Shown piece by piece: positions 25,884 through 34,873 of a DNA stretch of 37,315 bases; positions within the stretch are counted from its first letter, which is position 1; every line of letters begins with the position of its first letter. The translations under genes and the position numbers were made by a program. The stretch comes from a bacterium (GTDB lineage: Bacteria > Zhuqueibacterota > QNDG01 > DTFT01). The notes beneath the pieces were generated by a model. It was not told the DNA's origin. It saw nothing but the letters and a program-made list of their open reading frames with translations, and did no database searches. Location: contig JAFGAX010000033.1 of NCBI GenBank assembly GCA_016933415.1, positions 1 through 37,315 of the forward strand, in the 5' to 3' direction.

Positions 25884-28664
25884 TTACTTTTTATTTTTTC
25901 TGCTTGATTTTTTCTTCGCCGTTTTCTTCGCGGCTTTTTTTACGGCTTTTGCCGGACGGCTCTTGATCGACGCCTGGGCCGCGGCCAGACGCGCGATCGG
26001 CACCCGGTACGGGGAGCAGGAGACGTAATTCATCCCCACCTTGTGGCAGAATCCCACCGAAGAAGGCTCTCCTCCGTGTTCGCCGCAGATGCCGACTTTC
26101 AGGCCCGCCCGCGTCTTCCGGCCCCGCTCGATGCCGATCTGAATGAGTTCGCCGATGCCTTCCTGGTCCAGCACCTGGAACGGATCGACGGGCAGGATAC
26201 GTTTTTCGACATAGTCCGGGACGAACCCGCCGATGTCGTCGCGAGAGAAACCGAAGCCCATCTGGGTCAGATCATTGGTGCCGTACGAGAAAAACTCCGC
26301 GGTTTCGGCGATTTTACCCGCGGTCAAAGCGGCGCGCGGGATTTCGATCATCGTTCCGTACATGTACTTGAAGCTCTTCAGGCCGACTTTGGCGCAGACT
26401 TCGCCGTAGATCTTTTCCACGATGACTTTCTGATCGTCCAGCTCCTTGACGGAGCAGACCACCGGGACCATGATTTCAGGGAAGACACGCTTGCCTTCGA
26501 GGATCAGTTCAGCCGAGGCTTCGAGTATCGCACGCACCTGCATCTCGGTGATTTCCGGGTAGGTCACGCCCAGGCGGACGCCGCGGTGTCCCATCATGGG
26601 GTTCGACTCATGCAGCGTGTCCGCCCGCTTGTTCAGCTCATCCGCGGAGATACCGAGGCTGGCCGCCAGTTCGGCGCGTTTTTCGGCTTCATGCGGCACG
26701 AACTCGTGAAGCGGGGGGTCCAGCAGCCGAATGGTGACCGGAAGGCCGTCCATCACCTCGAGGGTCGCCTTGATGTCCCGCTTGACATAGGGAAAGAGCT
26801 CGTCCAGCGCGCGGCGGCGTTCCTCCACGGAATGCGAGACGATCATCTTGCGCAGGCAGAACAGCGGGGCCTCGGAGTTTTTTCCGTAGAACATGTGCTC
26901 AGTCCTGAAAAGGCCGATACCCTCGGCGCCGAATTCAAGCGCTTTCCTGGCGTCGTCGGGCGTGTCCGCGTTCGTGCGTACATTCATGGTGCGGAATTTG
27001 TCGACCAGCTTCATGAACTGGACGAATCGCGGATTTTCGGCGGCGCTGATCATCGCCAGTTCACCGGCATAGACGTAACCGCGCGTGCCGTTGAGGGTGA
27101 GCGTGTCGCCCTCGACGAACGTACGGCCGTCCACGGTCATGGTCTTGGCGTGAACGTTGATGTCCAGCGAACTGCAGCCCACGATGCAGCACTTGCCCCA
27201 ACCGCGCGCCACCAGCGCCGCATGGGAGGTCATGCCGCCCCGTCCGGTGAGAATGCCCTGCGCCGCGCGCATGCCCTCGACGTCCTCGGGATTCGTCTCC
27301 TCGCGGACCAGAATGACCTTGCGGCCCTGCTTGCCCCATTCCACGGCGTCGGCGGCCGTGAAAACGATCTGTCCGAAGGCGCCGCCGGGACCGGCCGGGA
27401 GGCCTTTGGCGATGGGGGTGTTGGTCTTTTCTGCGGAGGGATCCACGATCGGATGCAGCAGTTCATCCAGCTGATTCGGAGACAGGCGGAGGACGGCTTC
27501 CGATTCGGTGATGCGCTTCTCCTGGAGCATGTCCATGGCCATGTTCAGGGCCGCCGTGCCGGTCCGCTTCCCGACGCGGCACTGCAGCATCCACAGGCGG
27601 CCTTCCTGAATCGTGAATTCGATGTCGAGCATGTCCCGGTAGTGCTTTTCCAGGTTCAGCCGGATCCGGTCCAATTCCTTGTACGTTTTGGGCATGGCCG
27701 TTTCGAGGGAGGACAGGTGCCGGTTCTGTTCGTTCTTGGTGTCCTCGTTCAGCGGTGACGGGGTGCGGATGCCGGCGACCACGTCCTCGCCCTGGGCGTT
27801 GACGAGCCATTCTCCGTAGAATTTATTGTCTCCGTTGGCCGGGTTGCGCGTGAAGGCCACGCCGGTCGCCGAGGTGTCGCCCATGTTGCCGAACACCATG
27901 GCCTGAACGTTCACCGCGGTGCCCCATTCGTCCGGAATGCCTTCGATCCGCCGGTAGGCCACGGCGCGGCGGCCGTTCCAGCTCTGGAACACGGCGCCGA
28001 TACCGCCCCACAACTGCTGAATCGGATCGTCCGGAAAAGGTTTTCCGAGAACATCCTGCACCTTGGCCTTGAAGATCTCCACCAGACGCTTCAGGTCTTC
28101 GGCCGTCAGGTCGGTGTCCTGCGTCACGCCGCGTTCCGCCTTCATGGCCGCCATTTCCCGCTCGAGCTGGTGGCGGATGCCCTTTCCCTCCTGGGGCTCG
28201 ATGCCGGCCGCTTTTTCCATCACCACGTCAGAATACATCATGATGAGACGCCGGTAGGCGTCGTACACGAACCGGTCGTTTCCCGTCTTCTGAATCAGGC
28301 CCGGAATGGTTTTTGTGGTCAGACCGACGTTCAGAACCGTCTCCATCATGCCGGGCATGGAACTGCGCGCGCCGGACCGGACGGACACCAGAAGCGGATT
28401 CTTGACGTCTCCGAATTTGGCGGCCATGACCCGCTCCATCTTCGCCACGGCGAGTTTGACCTGGCCGGTCAGCTCTTTCGGGTACTTCTTGCCGTTCTTG
28501 TAGTAGTAAGTGCAGACGTCCGTTGTGATGGTGAACCCCGCAGGAACCGGAATGCCAAGGTTGGCCATTTCCGCCAGGTTGGCGCCTTTGCCGCCCAGCA
28601 GTTCCTTCATGTCCGCTTTCCCGTCGGCTTTTCCGCCGCCGAAGGAATAGACGTATTTGGACAT
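25884..28664 (-). CDS. ppdK: Pyruvate, phosphate dikinase with a Lys-rich C-terminal tail
   Basis: A 926-residue enzyme that interconverts pyruvate, ATP and phosphate with PEP, AMP and diphosphate. The N-terminal ATP-grasp domain starts YSFGGGKADGKADMKELLGG and includes TRNPANGDNKFYGEW. The swivelling domain has the phospho-carrier GGMTSHAALVARG with His481 and the neighbouring Thr that regulatory proteins modify in some lineages. The PEP/pyruvate barrel ends with KVGICGEHGGEPSSVGF and NYVSCSPYRVPIARLA, including the catalytic Cys. After the usual family end there are ~28 extra residues rich in Lys and Ala (PAKAVKKAAKKTAKKKSSRK), unusual for this enzyme. A strong GAGGAGG precedes ATG 28664. 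It lies last in the operon, 53 bp after the protease gene. Confidence 0.97.
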   Translation of the reverse strand: MSKYVYSFGGGKADGKADMKELLGGKGANLAEMANLGIPVPAGFTITTDVCTYYYKNGKKYPKELTGQVKLAVAKMERVMAAKFGDVKNPLLVSVRSGARSSMPGMMETVLNVGLTTKTIPGLIQKTGNDRFVYDAYRRLIMMYSDVVMEKAAGIEPQEGKGIRHQLEREMAAMKAERGVTQDTDLTAEDLKRLVEIFKAKVQDVLGKPFPDDPIQQLWGGIGAVFQSWNGRRAVAYRRIEGIPDEWGTAVNVQAMVFGNMGDTSATGVAFTRNPANGDNKFYGEWLVNAQGEDVVAGIRTPSPLNEDTKNEQNRHLSSLETAMPKTYKELDRIRLNLEKHYRDMLDIEFTIQEGRLWMLQCRVGKRTGTAALNMAMDMLQEKRITESEAVLRLSPNQLDELLHPIVDPSAEKTNTPIAKGLPAGPGGAFGQIVFTAADAVEWGKQGRKVILVREETNPEDVEGMRAAQGILTGRGGMTSHAALVARGWGKCCIVGCSSLDINVHAKTMTVDGRTFVEGDTLTLNGTRGYVYAGELAMISAAENPRFVQFMKLVDKFRTMNVRTNADTPDDARKALEFGAEGIGLFRTEHMFYGKNSEAPLFCLRKMIVSHSVEERRRALDELFPYVKRDIKATLEVMDGLPVTIRLLDPPLHEFVPHEAEKRAELAASLGISADELNKRADTLHESNPMMGHRGVRLGVTYPEITEMQVRAILEASAELILEGKRVFPEIMVPVVCSVKELDDQKVIVEKIYGEVCAKVGLKSFKYMYGTMIEIPRAALTAGKIAETAEFFSYGTNDLTQMGFGFSRDDIGGFVPDYVEKRILPVDPFQVLDQEGIGELIQIGIERGRKTRAGLKVGICGEHGGEPSSVGFCHKVGMNYVSCSPYRVPIARLAAAQASIKSRPAKAVKKAAKKTAKKKSSRKNKK

Positions 28665-28717
28665 ACGATAACCTCCTCAGATTGATTTTGTTAGGTTGTA
28701 TGCGTAACCGGTTGTGT

Positions 28718-30367
28718 TCATTTTTTCAGGAGCGAATCGTACGATCCGGGGTCCGTGAGCAGGGAAAGCGCTTTCTGGACCACGGCGTCCTCCTGGATCC
28801 CGGCCGCCACCTGCCGGCGGACGCTGAAATACTTGGATACCAGTTCGGACCGCAGCGTTTTACGGATGTCGCCCAGGCTGTTCGCGAACATGTCTTCTTC
28901 GGCGCGGTTCAGGCTTTTCTCCAGAACATCGATGTTCTTGAGGATCTCATTGCCGTAGCCCTTGCGGATGCTTTCGTTCTTCAGGGCGGTGAGCTCTTTT
29001 TCGATCGGGTGACGGTATTCGTACTTTTTCTCGTTCAGGTACCCGCGGAAGGCCTCGAGGATGTCGGATGTCACGGCCACGGTCGAGTCCTTGACCGGGT
29101 GCGTATTGGCGTAGGTGACCGCAAAATTAAAGAAGAGCGATTTGCGGCGGAGATCCCAGTAATAGTCGCTCGCCTCGGGAAGGGGCACAACCAGGTCCGG
29201 AATGATGCCGCCGCCGCCGCTGACCGGCCGGCCGGAGACCGTGCGGAATTCGGCGGCCGGATCGAGATCAGTGGAATCCTCCCAGTCCGAATAATGCTTC
29301 CGCTGAATGCAGCGGCCGCTGGGCGTGTAATACTTGGCCGTGGTGATTTTCAGCGCCGCGTCCGGGGACAGTGGAACCACGGTCTGAACGAGCCCCTTGC
29401 CGAACGTGGTGTCGCCGACGATGATGCCCCGGTCGTGGTCCTGCACGGCTCCGGCCACGATCTCGGAAGCGGAAGCGCTGAAGGCGTTCACGAGAACGAC
29501 GAGGCGGCCCTGCCCGAAAACCGGATCACGCCGCGACCGATGCTGCTGTTCCGCGTCGGGCGTGCGGCCGCGTGTCGAGACGATCGGCGTGTTCCGGGGC
29601 AGGAAGAGTTCGGAGACTTCAACCGCGGCCTCGAGCATGCCGCCCGGATTGGAACGGAGATCGAGCACCAGGGCATTGAGTTCCCCCCGGGTCTTGAGCT
29701 GCTGGATGGCGCGGTCCACTTCGGGTCCGGCGTTTTTGGAGAAGCGGGTGAGCAGTATGTATCCGACGCCGTTTTCCAGAAACCCGGCGTACTGGACGTC
29801 CTCGACGGTGATGCTCTTCCGCACGAGCGTGAATTCCAGCGGCTTGGGCTCGCCGTCCCGCTCGATGGTGAGTGTCACCTCGGTGCCTGCGGGGCCCCGT
29901 ATCTGGCCGACTGTTTTCTCGAATCCGAGGTCTTTCGTCAGCAGGCCGCCCACCTTGAGGATCCGGTCGCCTTCACGGAGGCCCGCCCGGGCGGCCGGAG
30001 TGCCCTGAAAGGGAGGCTCGGCCACGGTCACCACGTTGTTCCGGTAGTTGAGCACCAGGCCGACGCCTTCGTATTTGCCTTCGGTGAGGATTTCCAGCTG
30101 ATCCTTGTCCTCCCGATCGATGTAATTGGTGTAAGGGTCGAGCGTGCCGAGCATCCCGTCGATGCCGGCGCGGAGGAACTTCTGGCTGTCCACCGGGTCG
30201 ACATACCGACGGCTCACCTCCTTGTACACGTTGACCAGAGGCACGAGGCTGTTCTGTATCGAGGCGTACGTGTCCGTGGAGCGGGCCGAGTTGGTCCAGA
30301 GCAGGGCCGCTCCCAGGACCGTCAGGACCAGTATGAGACTCCATTTCATCTGCGTTTGGCGCTGCAT
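28718..30367 (-). CDS. S41-family C-terminal processing protease
   Basis: A 549-residue membrane-anchored or exported serine protease. Residues 8-25 form the N-terminal anchor/signal (KWSLILVLTVLGAALLW). A PDZ domain spans ~95-180 (GVGLVLNYRNNVVTVAEP, REGDRILKVGG). The peptidase core contains LVLDLRSNPGG, the catalytic Ser in SASASE (297-302) and Lys324 in TFGKG, the Ser-Lys dyad of CtpA/Tsp enzymes. The ~150 residues after the core are helical and charged. Such enzymes trim C-termini of envelope proteins or degrade tagged ones in the periplasm. The start ATG 30367 is preceded by AAGGGGA. It lies 32 bp after the MATE gene. The particular substrate is unknown. Confidence 0.95.
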   Translation of the reverse strand: MQRQTQMKWSLILVLTVLGAALLWTNSARSTDTYASIQNSLVPLVNVYKEVSRRYVDPVDSQKFLRAGIDGMLGTLDPYTNYIDREDKDQLEILTEGKYEGVGLVLNYRNNVVTVAEPPFQGTPAARAGLREGDRILKVGGLLTKDLGFEKTVGQIRGPAGTEVTLTIERDGEPKPLEFTLVRKSITVEDVQYAGFLENGVGYILLTRFSKNAGPEVDRAIQQLKTRGELNALVLDLRSNPGGMLEAAVEVSELFLPRNTPIVSTRGRTPDAEQQHRSRRDPVFGQGRLVVLVNAFSASASEIVAGAVQDHDRGIIVGDTTFGKGLVQTVVPLSPDAALKITTAKYYTPSGRCIQRKHYSDWEDSTDLDPAAEFRTVSGRPVSGGGGIIPDLVVPLPEASDYYWDLRRKSLFFNFAVTYANTHPVKDSTVAVTSDILEAFRGYLNEKKYEYRHPIEKELTALKNESIRKGYGNEILKNIDVLEKSLNRAEEDMFANSLGDIRKTLRSELVSKYFSVRRQVAAGIQEDAVVQKALSLLTDPGSYDSLLKK

Positions 30368-30399
30368 ATCGTCCCCTTGACGCTTTTAAAGGGTTTCCG

Positions 30400-31770
30400 C
30401 TAGAAACGGATGAGCTTCCACTTGCCGCAGCGGAAGCGGAAATAGTTGATCGTGCTTTTGACGGTTTCATCGACGCCCTGCACGGCCCAGATGCCGACCA
30501 GACCCCAGTGGAGTAAAAAGGTGCCGACCCAGTTGAACCCGATCTCCAGGAGCACGACGGCCACGGCGTTGACGGTCATGATCCATTTCAGGTCGCCGGC
30601 GCCCCGCAGGCTTCCGCCGATGACGGTGTTCATGGCCTTGGGCACCTGAACCAGCGAGAAAACAATGAACGCGGTCCGGAACCCGAAATCCGCGATGAGG
30701 GCGTCCTCGCGCCGGATGAACAGGTGGAGCAGGGGCGCGGAGAATACAATCATGAGAACCAGGATGGACAGGACGGCCAGGAGCGATATCCGGTGCGTCA
30801 TGCGGCCCATGGATTCCGCCGCCGAGTGCTGGTTGGCGCCGATGTTCATGCCCATATGGGTCATGGCCGTGAGGCTGAATCCCATGTACACCATCGATAG
30901 AACGGCCTGGATCCGCAGAAAGACCTGGTGCACGGCCAGGGCGGAGATGCCGATCCACGCCACGTAGCCGGTGACGATGACCTGGCCAGCGGTCCAGACC
31001 AGCTGTTCGACCGTCGTCGGAAATCCGAGCCTGAAGAGCTGTTTGATGCTCTTCCAGTTCGGCCGTGTCATCTCGTGGACGGATAGGTACAGCGTCGACG
31101 TCGGCCTGCGGAGGGACAGGAGCGTGATCATCAATCCGAGCGAATGGGAAATGCCGACCGCGATCGCGGCGCCCCGGACTTCCAGGCGCGGCATGCCGAA
31201 GAGGCCGTAGATGAGGATGGGCGTCAGCAGAATGTTGGTCAGGTTCAGGGTGATGTTGATGACCATGGACAGACGCGTGTCGCCCGTCCCGCGGATCATG
31301 GAGACGGCCAGAAAATTCGTGATGATGATCGGCGCGAAAAAAGAGACGATTTTGAGGTACTGGATTCCGGAATCGATGCCCGAGATGTACGATTCGCCCG
31401 CATTCATCATCTCCTGCTCCCGGATGATCCGGAACAGGGCCGGGGATCCGAAATACCAGAGCAGGCCGATCAGGAATGAAAAGATCAGGCCGGACATGAG
31501 CGTCTGGCCGAGGATGTGATTCGCCCCCCATCGGTCTTTTGATCCGAGATGGCGGTTGATGAGAATGATGGCGCCCATCACGAATGTCAGCATCAGCGTG
31601 ATGGTCAGCATGATGATCTGCAGGGCGAATCCCACGCCTCCCAGCGCCGCGGCGCTGAGCCGCCCGATGAACACAGCCTCCACCAGCCACATGACGGGCT
31701 GGGAAGCCAGATCCAGCGCGGCTGGAACCGAAGTCTTGAGAATGTTAAAAATGGAACCGCGTCGCCTCAA
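30400..31770 (-). CDS. MATE-family transporter
   Basis: A 456-residue inner-membrane protein with about 12 hydrophobic helices and MatE features: SVPAALDLASQPVMWLVEAVFIG at the first helix, VSMIRGTGDTRLSMVINITLNLTNILLTPILIYG, and the repeat half starting LFRLGFPTTVEQLVWT. MATE proteins export drugs or metabolites using sodium or proton gradients, and the wider MOP superfamily includes lipid flippases. The gene starts at TTG 31770, which overlaps the inositol-phosphate synthase stop as TTGA, with GGAG upstream, so translation is coupled. Next to lipid-headgroup genes it could move lipid or solute products, but that is inference. Confidence 0.9.
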   Translation of the reverse strand: MRRRGSIFNILKTSVPAALDLASQPVMWLVEAVFIGRLSAAALGGVGFALQIIMLTITLMLTFVMGAIILINRHLGSKDRWGANHILGQTLMSGLIFSFLIGLLWYFGSPALFRIIREQEMMNAGESYISGIDSGIQYLKIVSFFAPIIITNFLAVSMIRGTGDTRLSMVINITLNLTNILLTPILIYGLFGMPRLEVRGAAIAVGISHSLGLMITLLSLRRPTSTLYLSVHEMTRPNWKSIKQLFRLGFPTTVEQLVWTAGQVIVTGYVAWIGISALAVHQVFLRIQAVLSMVYMGFSLTAMTHMGMNIGANQHSAAESMGRMTHRISLLAVLSILVLMIVFSAPLLHLFIRREDALIADFGFRTAFIVFSLVQVPKAMNTVIGGSLRGAGDLKWIMTVNAVAVVLLEIGFNWVGTFLLHWGLVGIWAVQGVDETVKSTINYFRFRCGKWKLIRF

Positions 31771-33083
31771 TCGTAATACTCCAGACCGAGATGCGTGATC
31801 AGTTCCTCGCCCTTCAGGTGCCGGAGCGTGTTCTTCAGCTTCATGAGCTGAATGAAGATGTCATGCTCCGGGTACAGTCCGGGGGCGGTCATAGGGCTCT
31901 TGAAGTAGAAAGACAGCCACTCCTGGACGCCGCGCATGCCGGCGCGCTGCGCCAGGTCGCCGAACAGGACGAGGTCCAGCACGATGGGCGCGGCCAGAAT
32001 GGAGTCGCGGCACAGAAAGTTCACCTTGATCTGCATGGGATACCCCATCCAGCCGAAGATATCGATGTTGTCCCACGATTCCTTGTTGTCCCCGCGGGGC
32101 GGGTAGTAGTTGATGCGGACCTTGTGGTAGAAATCCTTGTAAAGCTCGGGATAGACTTTCGGCTGAAGGATGTATTCCAGGACGGAGAGCTTCGATTCCT
32201 CCTTGGTTTTGAAAGACTCCGGATCATCGAGCACCTCGCCGTCCCGGTTCCCGAGGATGTTGGTGGAGAACCAGCCGTTCAATCCGAGCATGCGCGCCTT
32301 GAAACCGGGGGCCAGGATGGTCTTCATGAGGGTCTGGCCGGACTTGAAATCCTTTCCGCCCACCGGCACGCTGTTGTTCCGGGCCAGGTCCATCAGCGCC
32401 GGGATGTCGACGGTCAGGTTGGGGGCGCCGTTGAAGAAGGGGACTCCGGATTTCAGGGCCGCATAGGCATAGACCATCGAGTTGGGAATCGCTTCGTCGT
32501 TCGCAGCCAGGCCCTTTTCGAATTTCTCAATCGTGGAATGCACGTCCTGCGGCTTGATGAAGATCTCCGTCGAAGCGCACCAGATCATCAGGAGCCGATC
32601 GGCGTTTTCGCGCTTCTTGAAGGACGCGATGTCTTCCATCACCTGTTCGGCCAGCGCCATCTTGCTGGCGGCCTTTTTCACCCAGGTGCCGTTGAGGCGC
32701 TTCACGTATTTCTGGTCGAACACCGCCTTCATCGGCTTGATCGATTCCAGGCCTTTTTTCAGCGGCAGCAGGTCTTTTTCTTCCAGAACGCCGGCCTTGC
32801 GGGCCGACTCGTACGCGTCGTCCTCGATGGGGTCCCATGCGCCGAACACCAGGTCCTCCAGCCGGGCCAGGGGTATGAAATCCTTGATCATCGGCGTGCG
32901 GTTGTCGGTCCGCTTGCCGAGACGGATGGTGCCCATCTGCGTCAGGGAACCGTACGGCGGGGTGTGGCCGTTGAGGATCGCCTGTACGCCGGCGATGAAG
33001 GTGGTGGAGACGGCGCCCAGTCCGGGAATGAGAACTCCAAGTTTCCCCTTGGGCTCGGTGATTTTCGCGTTTTTATCGATCAA
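31767..33083 (-). CDS. Myo-inositol-1-phosphate synthase
   Basis: A 438-residue NAD-dependent enzyme that turns glucose-6-phosphate into 1L-myo-inositol-1-phosphate (Ino1 type). It shows the dinucleotide loop VLIPGLGAVSTTF near residue 15-30, and family blocks FFNGAPNLTVDIPALMDLA, VPVGGKDFKSGQT, LGLNGWFSTNILGNRDG, YYPPRGDNKESWDNIDIFGW and FLCRDSILAAPIVLDLV. The start is TTG at 33083 (no in-frame ATG nearby) with AAAGGAGG closely spaced. It lies between panD (24 bp) and the MATE gene (4 bp overlap). Together with the phosphatidyltransferase two genes upstream it suggests an inositol-phospholipid pathway as described in Bacteroides and Actinobacteria. Confidence 0.96.
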   Translation of the reverse strand: MIDKNAKITEPKGKLGVLIPGLGAVSTTFIAGVQAILNGHTPPYGSLTQMGTIRLGKRTDNRTPMIKDFIPLARLEDLVFGAWDPIEDDAYESARKAGVLEEKDLLPLKKGLESIKPMKAVFDQKYVKRLNGTWVKKAASKMALAEQVMEDIASFKKRENADRLLMIWCASTEIFIKPQDVHSTIEKFEKGLAANDEAIPNSMVYAYAALKSGVPFFNGAPNLTVDIPALMDLARNNSVPVGGKDFKSGQTLMKTILAPGFKARMLGLNGWFSTNILGNRDGEVLDDPESFKTKEESKLSVLEYILQPKVYPELYKDFYHKVRINYYPPRGDNKESWDNIDIFGWMGYPMQIKVNFLCRDSILAAPIVLDLVLFGDLAQRAGMRGVQEWLSFYFKSPMTAPGLYPEHDIFIQLMKLKNTLRHLKGEELITHLGLEYYD

Positions 33084-33107
33084 GGCATCCTCCTTTTGGA
33101 TGACAGG

Positions 33108-33467
33108 TCAGGGTTTTATCGGGCGGATCCGGTTTTTTTCGTCCACATGGACGATGACCGGCTGGAGACGGCGGGCGGTTTCCGTATCCGCCCAGGTGTA
33201 CGACAGAATGATGACCGGATCACCGGCCTGGGCCAGACGCGCGAGCGCGCCGTTGAGAACCACTTCGCCGGTGTTTCGGCCGCCGCGGATCACGTAGGTC
33301 TCTGCGCGCGAACCGTTGGCCAGGTTCAGAACATGCACCTGTTCGTTCGGAAGAAGATCCGCGGCATCCATGATCGCTTCGTCGATGGCGATGCTGCCTT
33401 CATAAGACAGATCCGCGCCGGTAACGACGGCGCGGTGTATTTTCGATTTGAGCATCAGGCGGTTCAT
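33108..33467 (-). CDS. panD: Aspartate 1-decarboxylase precursor
   Basis: A 119-residue pyruvoyl enzyme that makes beta-alanine from aspartate for pantothenate and CoA. The self-cleavage site is YEGS with Gly24-Ser25, where Ser25 becomes the pyruvoyl group. Lys9 in KSKIHRA and Arg and Asn residues in VIRGGRNTGEVVLNGA match the family. Length is standard. It sits 12 bp after the phosphatidyltransferase gene and 24 bp before inositol-phosphate synthase; no other pantothenate genes are in the window. Confidence 0.97.
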   Translation of the reverse strand: MNRLMLKSKIHRAVVTGADLSYEGSIAIDEAIMDAADLLPNEQVHVLNLANGSRAETYVIRGGRNTGEVVLNGALARLAQAGDPVIILSYTWADTETARRLQPVIVHVDEKNRIRPIKP

Positions 33468-33479
33468 CGGTCCTGCCCC

Positions 33480-34109
33480 TCAGGGAGACGTGGACGCGGC
33501 CCGTTTCCGCTCCTCGTTCCGAACGTGCAGGAGACGGATGAAGACGGTGACATTCGAGAGAACCGCGATGATCCAGACGGACACGACCAGGGCCGCGGGA
33601 TGCAGAATGCCGCCTGCCGCGATCAGAATGAGACGCTCGGGCCTCTGCAAAATGCCGACCTTGCAATCGAATCCCAGGCCCTCGGCGCGGGCGCGGACAT
33701 AACTCACCATGAGCGAACCCCCGAGAGCCACGGCTACGGCCAGGGTCGTCAGAAACCGTTCCTGCCGGACGAAGAAGTAAGCCATGCCGAAAAAGATCAG
33801 GGCCTCGGAATAGCGGTCGAGAGTGGAATCCAGCACGGCGCCGAATTTCGTGACTTTTCCGCTCTGGCGAGCGAGCTTGCCGTCAACGGTGTCGAAAAAG
33901 CCGGCGAGAAGCACGAGCAGTGCAGCGATCCGGAAAGAGCCCGAGGCCATGAAAACGGAAGCCACGGCGCTGACGATCAGGCCCAGGACGGTGAATGTGT
34001 TCGGATGCATGTCCCATCGGGTCAGCAGGCGGATGAAAGGGGAGACCGCGCGGGCGTAACCGTCCTTGAGAGAATCGGGAATGGCTTCGCGGTCGATGAT
34101 TTGTGTCAT
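33480..34109 (-). CDS. CDP-alcohol phosphatidyltransferase, possible phosphatidylinositol-phosphate synthase
   Basis: A 209-residue inner-membrane enzyme with about six helices. The full CDP-alcohol motif is present: D73-x2-D76-G77-x2-A80-R81-x8-G90-x3-D94-x3-D98 (in FDTVDGKLAR and FGAVLDSTLD). These enzymes join a CDP-diacylglycerol lipid to an alcohol. The nearby inositol-phosphate synthase suggests inositol-1-phosphate as the acceptor, giving phosphatidylinositol-phosphate, but glycerol-phosphate (PgsA) cannot be excluded from the motif alone. A pathway phosphatase is not seen nearby. Its ATG overlaps the rsmI stop as ATGA, and it is followed by panD after 12 bp. Confidence 0.92.
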   Translation of the reverse strand: MTQIIDREAIPDSLKDGYARAVSPFIRLLTRWDMHPNTFTVLGLIVSAVASVFMASGSFRIAALLVLLAGFFDTVDGKLARQSGKVTKFGAVLDSTLDRYSEALIFFGMAYFFVRQERFLTTLAVAVALGGSLMVSYVRARAEGLGFDCKVGILQRPERLILIAAGGILHPAALVVSVWIIAVLSNVTVFIRLLHVRNEERKRAASTSP

Positions 34110-34804
34110 GATTTTTGTTCCCTGTCCAGGTGACCGTGTATGATGAGAACGAATTCGCCGAGAATCCGGCGGCCGGAGAAAAAGGCGATCAGTTCCGAGA
34201 TCCGGCCGCGCACCGTCTCCTCGAATTTTTTCGTCAGTTCGCGGCTGACGGATGCGGGCCTGTCGCCCAGTGTCTCCAGTAAATCCTGCAGTGTCCGGAT
34301 CAGCCGGTGCGGTGATTCGTACAGGATGAGCGTCCGGGACTCTTTCGTCAGCTCCCCGAGACGGGTCCGGCGGCCCTTCTTCGCGGGCAGGAATCCTTCG
34401 AAGACGAAACGGTCGGTCGGCAGACCCGAAACGGAAAGAGCCGCAATTGCAGCCGTGGGTCCGGGAATTGGAACCACGGGGATGCGGTTCTCCGCCGCAC
34501 TGCGGACCAGATTGAACGCCGGATCCGAGATTCCCGGAGTGCCGGCGTCCGAAACAACCGCGATGGATTCTCCGTTCAGCAGACGCTGAATGAGACGCGG
34601 GCCGGTTCTTTCCTTATTATAGTCATGATAGCTTTCCAGCCGGTTGCGGATGCCGAAATGTTGCATGAGGATTCCAGTGCGACGTGTATCCTCCGCTGCC
34701 ACAAGATCCGCCTCGGCAAGAATGCGCACGGCTCTCGGCGGCATGTCTTCCAGATTGCCGATCGGGGTGCTGACCAGAAAAAGAGTGCCGATACCGGCCG
34801 GCAC
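34106..34804 (-). CDS. rsmI: 16S rRNA (cytidine-1402-2'-O)-methyltransferase
   Basis: A 232-residue SAM-dependent methyltransferase of the tetrapyrrole-methylase fold. Motifs are LFLVSTPIGNLEDM, AEDTRRTGILMQHFGI, VSDAGTPGISDPAF, PIPGPTAAIAALSVSGL, FEGFLPAKKGRR, LILYESPHRLI and SRELTKKFEE, all typical of RsmI. It methylates ribose at C1402 in the ribosomal decoding centre. The only suitable start is GTG at 34804, placed ten codons before the first motif as in other RsmI proteins, with a weak ribosome site. It is shorter than E. coli RsmI and lacks its ~50-residue C-terminal extension. It is the first gene after a strong promoter and overlaps the next gene by 4 bp. Confidence 0.96.
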   Translation of the reverse strand: MPAGIGTLFLVSTPIGNLEDMPPRAVRILAEADLVAAEDTRRTGILMQHFGIRNRLESYHDYNKERTGPRLIQRLLNGESIAVVSDAGTPGISDPAFNLVRSAAENRIPVVPIPGPTAAIAALSVSGLPTDRFVFEGFLPAKKGRRTRLGELTKESRTLILYESPHRLIRTLQDLLETLGDRPASVSRELTKKFEETVRGRISELIAFFSGRRILGEFVLIIHGHLDREQKS

Positions 34805-34822
34805 AGTCGTTTCTTTACGATC

Positions 34823-34848
34823 CTGGATATCCAGAAAGACACTTTCTG
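34823..34848. repeat. Two adjacent inverted repeats in the rsmI leader
   Basis: A 12-bp perfect palindrome CTGGATATCCAG (34823-34834) slightly overlaps a second dyad CAGAAAG-ACA-CTTTCTG (34832-34848). Both lie between the predicted transcription start and the rsmI GTG. They could be regulator sites or leader hairpins; the assignment is unproven. Confidence 0.45.
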
Positions 34849-34851
34849 TAG

Positions 34852-34872
34852 AAAAACCGGAAAGCCAGTTTT
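34852..34872 (-). terminator. Weak terminator-like hairpin after the sprA-like gene
   Basis: On the minus strand AAAACTGG-CTTT-CCGGTTTT can pair over 8 bp with one G-U, followed by a further T, then CT. It lies 35 nt past the sprA-like stop and next to the start point of the rsmI promoter. The stem is AT-rich, so termination would be weak. Confidence 0.35.
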
Positions 34873-34873
34873 A

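Noticed and set aside
26043-27758. 571-residue plus-strand ORF
   Set aside because: Antisense to pyruvate phosphate dikinase; no protein-like features.
28682-30403. 573-residue plus-strand ORF
   Set aside because: Antisense to the S41 protease.
31791-34133. 780-residue plus-strand ORF
   Set aside because: Antisense shadow of inositol-phosphate synthase, panD and the phosphatidyltransferase, all of which have clear family motifs.
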